A DNA stretch of 64,000 nt from JACVRW01 sp963734365 (GTDB lineage: Bacteria; Actinomycetota; Thermoleophilia; Solirubrobacterales; Thermoleophilaceae). Under the pieces are notes generated by a model. That model did no database searches and was not told where the DNA came from. It saw nothing but the letters and a program-made list of their open reading frames with translations. Of the stretch, positions 61,434 to 64,000 are shown one piece after another (position 1 is the stretch's first letter; each line of letters begins with the position of its first letter). The position numbers and the translations under genes are program-made. Location of the stretch: contig CAVTGV010000008.1 in the NCBI GenBank assembly GCA_963734365.1, positions 310,001 through 374,000 of the forward strand, given 5' to 3'.

Positions 61434-62147
61434 CTAGGCCTGGCGGGCTATCTCTTCGATGCGGGCGGCCACGAGGTCGGGGTGCGAGAGGAACGGGAAA
61501 TGTCCCGCCGCAAGCTCGTGCACGGTGCTCGCCCGAGCGGCCTGGGCGCGCTGGAGCTCGGGATCGGTGCTGCGCTCCTCGGCGCAGACGAGGTAGGTGG
61601 ACGGGATCCGCTCCCAAGCGGCGGTCGTCGTGGCGGCGCCGAAGACGGCGGCGGACTGCGAGCAGAGTCGCTCGTGCGCGCCACGGACGAGCTCCGGGTC
61701 GGTCACGTCGTGCAGGAAGCGCGCGTCGAATGCGACGGTGTCGCGGTCGTCGACGCGGACGGACCCGTCTTCGTGCGGGATCACCGGGACCGGGTTGGGC
61801 GCATGGCTCAGGCTGGCGAGGTCCTCGCCGGCGGCCGGCAGGAATGAGGAGATGTAGACCAGCGCTTGGACCGCGGGGTGCTCGCCGGCCTGGGAGGCCA
61901 CCATCCCGCCGTATGAGTGCGCGACCAGGATCGTCGGCCCCTCGTCCTCGTCGAGCAACGAGGTGGTCGCCGCGGCGTCGTCGTGCAGGTCCGGCCCCGC
62001 CCCGGTCGGAGCCACGCCCGCCTCCCCGCAGGAGGGCAGCGCGACCGCGGCGCTCGCGATCCCGCTGCGCTCGAGCCGCGCGGCCGTCGGCGCCCACCAC
62101 CACGCCCCGTCGCGGGAGAACGCCCCGTGGATGAACACGATTCGCAT
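61434..62147 (-). CDS. Alpha/beta hydrolase (esterase-like)
   Basis: A 237-aa protein of the compact alpha/beta hydrolase type: RIVFIHGAFSRDGAWWWAPT, nucleophile Ser in LVAHSYGGMVASQAGEHPAV, and His in LAAGHFPFLSHPDLVA. It resembles the hydrolase at 44378-45139 in layout. It is divergent from a TetR gene with only 44 bp between the starts, so the regulator may repress it. Confidence 0.88.
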   Translation of the reverse strand: MRIVFIHGAFSRDGAWWWAPTAARLERSGIASAAVALPSCGEAGVAPTGAGPDLHDDAAATTSLLDEDEGPTILVAHSYGGMVASQAGEHPAVQALVYISSFLPAAGEDLASLSHAPNPVPVIPHEDGSVRVDDRDTVAFDARFLHDVTDPELVRGAHERLCSQSAAVFGAATTTAAWERIPSTYLVCAEERSTDPELQRAQAARASTVHELAAGHFPFLSHPDLVAARIEEIARQA

Positions 62148-62191
62148 GCCGAGAACGTTACCCGTACCAAAAGTTACGTCAAAATGCGGCG

Positions 62192-62761
62192 ATGGGACGA
62201 CGCCCGCAACCCGAACGCCGCGCCGCGCTGCTGGCGGCCTGCACCGATGAGCTGCTCCGCCACGGCCTGCCCGGATTGACGCTCGCCAAGCTGGCGACCG
62301 CGGCCGGCACGAGCTCGCGGATGCTGCTTTACCACTTCACGACCCGGGACCAGCTGGTGCTGGAGGCGCTTCGAGAGGCGCGCCGCCGACAGCAGGAAGC
62401 CTTCGAGGAGGTCCTGGCTCCTCGACCAGGTGTGCCCTACGGCGTCGTGCTCGCCGAGGCATGGGACCAGATCACCTCGCCCGAGCTGCGCCCCTACGTG
62501 TTGCTGTTCGCCCAACTCCACGACCTCCCGCCCGACCGGACCCCGTGGACAGGCTTCCGGGTCCGATCGATCACCGACTGGCTGCCGACGATCGAGGCCG
62601 CACTGCACGCCGACGGACACCGCGACGCCGCACCCCTGGCGACCGCCATCACCGCACTGGTCCGCGGCCTGCTCCAAGACCTCAACACCACCGGCGACCA
62701 CGAGCGCACCACCAGCGCGCTGAAGGCGATCGCCAAACGGCTCACACCGCAGCGCCGCTAG
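62192..62761 (+). CDS. TetR family transcriptional regulator
   Basis: A 189-aa protein. The helix-turn-helix is RRAALLAACTDELLRHGLPG, then LTLAKLATAAGTSSRMLLYH and FTTRDQLVLEAL. The C-terminal ligand domain is variable. It is divergent from an alpha/beta hydrolase gene, and the short gap contains GTTAC twice (near 62156 and 62173), a possible operator. Its 3' end overlaps the convergent RibD-like gene by 20 bp. Confidence 0.92.
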   Translation: MGRRPQPERRAALLAACTDELLRHGLPGLTLAKLATAAGTSSRMLLYHFTTRDQLVLEALREARRRQQEAFEEVLAPRPGVPYGVVLAEAWDQITSPELRPYVLLFAQLHDLPPDRTPWTGFRVRSITDWLPTIEAALHADGHRDAAPLATAITALVRGLLQDLNTTGDHERTTSALKAIAKRLTPQRR

Positions 62762-63317
62762 CCGATCCGTAAGCGCGCCGGTAGCGCTCGTAGATCACGC
62801 GCGAGCCGAACGTCCTGGTCTCGATCAGGTCCAGCAGGACGTCTTCGGTGACCGGCGGCAGGAATCGCGTGCCGCCACCGACGACGACCGGATAGCGGAA
62901 CATTCGCAGCTCGTCGACGAGGCCGAGCTCGATCGCCGCCGCGGCCAGCCCGGCGCCGCCGATCGCGACATCCTTGTCGGTCGCGTCGAGCGCCGCCGCG
63001 GCCTCCTCGGCCACCGACGCCTCGGCGAGCCGGGCGTTGCCCTGGACGCTGTCGAGCGTGTGGCTGAAGACGACCTTCGGGATCGCGCACCAGACGTCGG
63101 CGAACGCGGCCCGGAGCTCGTTGTCGCGCAGCGACGGGTCCGTCTCCCACACCAGCATCGCCTCGTAGAGCCTGCGGCCGAGGAGATACCCGCCGAGCTC
63201 GCTTACCAGCGCGGTGTGGAAACGAAACAGCTCCTCGCCAGTCGCCCCCCACTCGAACGCGCCCTCGCGGTCGGCGATGAAGCCGTCCACCGAGACGCTC
63301 ATCGAGTAGATCAGCAC
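62742..63317 (-). CDS. RibD C-terminal domain / dihydrofolate reductase family protein
   Basis: A 191-aa protein starting at GTG 63317: LIYSMSVSVDGFIADREGAF, then GYLLGRRLYEAMLVWE, VVFSHTLDSVQ, DVAIGGAGLAAAAIELGLVD and FRYPVVVGGGTRFLPP. This is the second RibD-C/DHFR-like protein of the window (the other is at 17008). Upstream codons in the open frame are Arg-rich and not family-like. Substrate is unknown. It is divergent from the formate dehydrogenase gene. Confidence 0.87.
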   Translation of the reverse strand: MLIYSMSVSVDGFIADREGAFEWGATGEELFRFHTALVSELGGYLLGRRLYEAMLVWETDPSLRDNELRAAFADVWCAIPKVVFSHTLDSVQGNARLAEASVAEEAAAALDATDKDVAIGGAGLAAAAIELGLVDELRMFRYPVVVGGGTRFLPPVTEDVLLDLIETRTFGSRVIYERYRRAYGSASGAAV

Positions 63318-63521
63318 GGCTGCAATTGAGCCTGAGATCGGGTTTTCCTTCGTTCCGTGCAAGCGATCGTACGCGCGGCCTGCTCCCGTGCGCGTGCGCA
63401 GCCGCGGTCTCGGGTAAGCCCAAACTAGACACCGTCGTGGGCGCAACTGTTTTCGGCGGAGGTCGCCCACCCGCGACGCGGTCCTTACTCACGAGACCGC
63501 GACCGACAGGAGAGAGCAGCG

Positions 63522-64000
63522 ATGGCGACGATTCTGTGCGTGCTGTACGACGATCCGACCGACGGGCAACCGGCCTCGTATGCGCGCGAGAGCATCCCGG
63601 AGATCGAGAGCTATCCCGACGGGCAGACGACGCCCACCCCCGAGGGGATCGATTTCACTCCCGGTGAGCTGCTCGGGGACGTGACCGGCGAGCTCGGACT
63701 GCGCAAGTTCCTGGAGGCCGACGGTCACACGCTGATCGTGACCTCGGACAAGGACGGTGAGGACTCCGAGTTCGATCGGGCGCTGCCGGACGCGGACGTC
63801 GTTATTTCGCAGCCGTTCTGGCCGGCCTATCTGACGCGTGAGCGCATCGAAAAGGCACCTAATCTCAAGCTCGCGCTGACCGCCGGGATCGGTTCCGACC
63901 ACGTCGATCTCGACGCCGCGATCGATAACGACCTCACGGTCGCTGAGGTGACCTACTGCAACAGCATCAGTGTCTCCGAGCACGTGGTGATGATGATCCT
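63522..64000 (+). CDS. NAD-dependent formate dehydrogenase (N-terminal part, cut by window end)
   Basis: About 160 residues are visible. MATILCVLYDDPTDGQPASY and EIESYPDGQTTPTPEGIDFT, then DADVVISQPFWPAYLTRERI and NLKLALTAGIGSDHVDLDAA, YCNSISVSEHVVMMIL. These are landmarks of the D-2-hydroxyacid-dehydrogenase-type formate dehydrogenase, which oxidises formate to CO2 with NAD+. The Rossmann domain and the catalytic His lie beyond the edge. AGGAGAGAG precedes ATG 63522. Confidence 0.9.
   Translation, partial: MATILCVLYDDPTDGQPASYARESIPEIESYPDGQTTPTPEGIDFTPGELLGDVTGELGLRKFLEADGHTLIVTSDKDGEDSEFDRALPDADVVISQPFWPAYLTRERIEKAPNLKLALTAGIGSDHVDLDAAIDNDLTVAEVTYCNSISVSEHVVMMI

Overview
The window is about 64 kb of very GC-rich, densely coded bacterial DNA. 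The protein style suggests a high-GC actinobacterium, plausibly Thermoleophilia/Solirubrobacterales. It is rich in Ala, Arg and Gly, has secreted proteins with Arg-rich C-terminal repeats, an ECF41-type sigma factor beside DoxX, ANTAR and KdpDE-like regulators, and many alpha/beta hydrolases. The lineage is an inference. No rRNA, ribosomal-protein operon or CRISPR array is present.

Layout: (1) 1-2.2 kb holds the 3' end of a subtilisin-like protease with a P-domain, followed by an intact tRNA-His. (2) 2.4-4.0 kb is poorly coding. (3) 4.1-16.5 kb holds a polyprenyl synthetase, a 77-aa pro-domain-like protein, a trypsin-like peptidase, a convergent pair of very large uncharacterised proteins (1039 and 1362 aa) and a 625-aa uncharacterised protein. 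(4) 17.0-28.3 kb holds a RibD-like reductase, a second copy of the tRNA-His 3' half that truncates an MBL-fold gene, a MarR/MFS divergent pair, UspA, secreted proteins, cupin, bactofilin-like, VOC and rhomboid genes. (5) 28.5-40.2 kb holds a 20-nt G run, a KdpDE-like two-component system with an APC permease, then a NarL-type two-component system with an ArsB/NhaD-like carrier, a CBS protein and NhaA. Each two-component system is accompanied by one member of an unrecognised protein family. (6) 40.4-52.5 kb holds a sialidase-like secreted protein, several alpha/beta and epoxide hydrolases, an ANTAR pseudogene, a cupin, a frameshifted tyrosine recombinase, a haloperoxidase-like enzyme and TerC. 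(7) 52.6-58.1 kb holds a chimeric ORF, a large secreted beta-helix protein, several gene fragments and a third tRNA-His 3' half. (8) 58.1-64 kb holds DUF3237, ACT, DoxX plus ECF41 sigma, hydrolases, TetR, a RibD-like protein and the start of an NAD formate dehydrogenase.

Two structural signals stand out. First, the 3' half of tRNA-His recurs at about 2.18, 17.9 and 57.06 kb, which looks like tandem attachment sites left by integrative elements. Second, between these copies the intergenic regions carry some 25 short imperfect hairpins sharing a GCTT/AAGC stem and three loop types. They separate single genes or small gene groups in a cassette-like way, and they bracket the tyrosine recombinase gene. 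Many gene fragments and single-base frameshifts in the same region fit a fast-evolving, recombination-prone segment, although some frameshifts could be sequencing errors.
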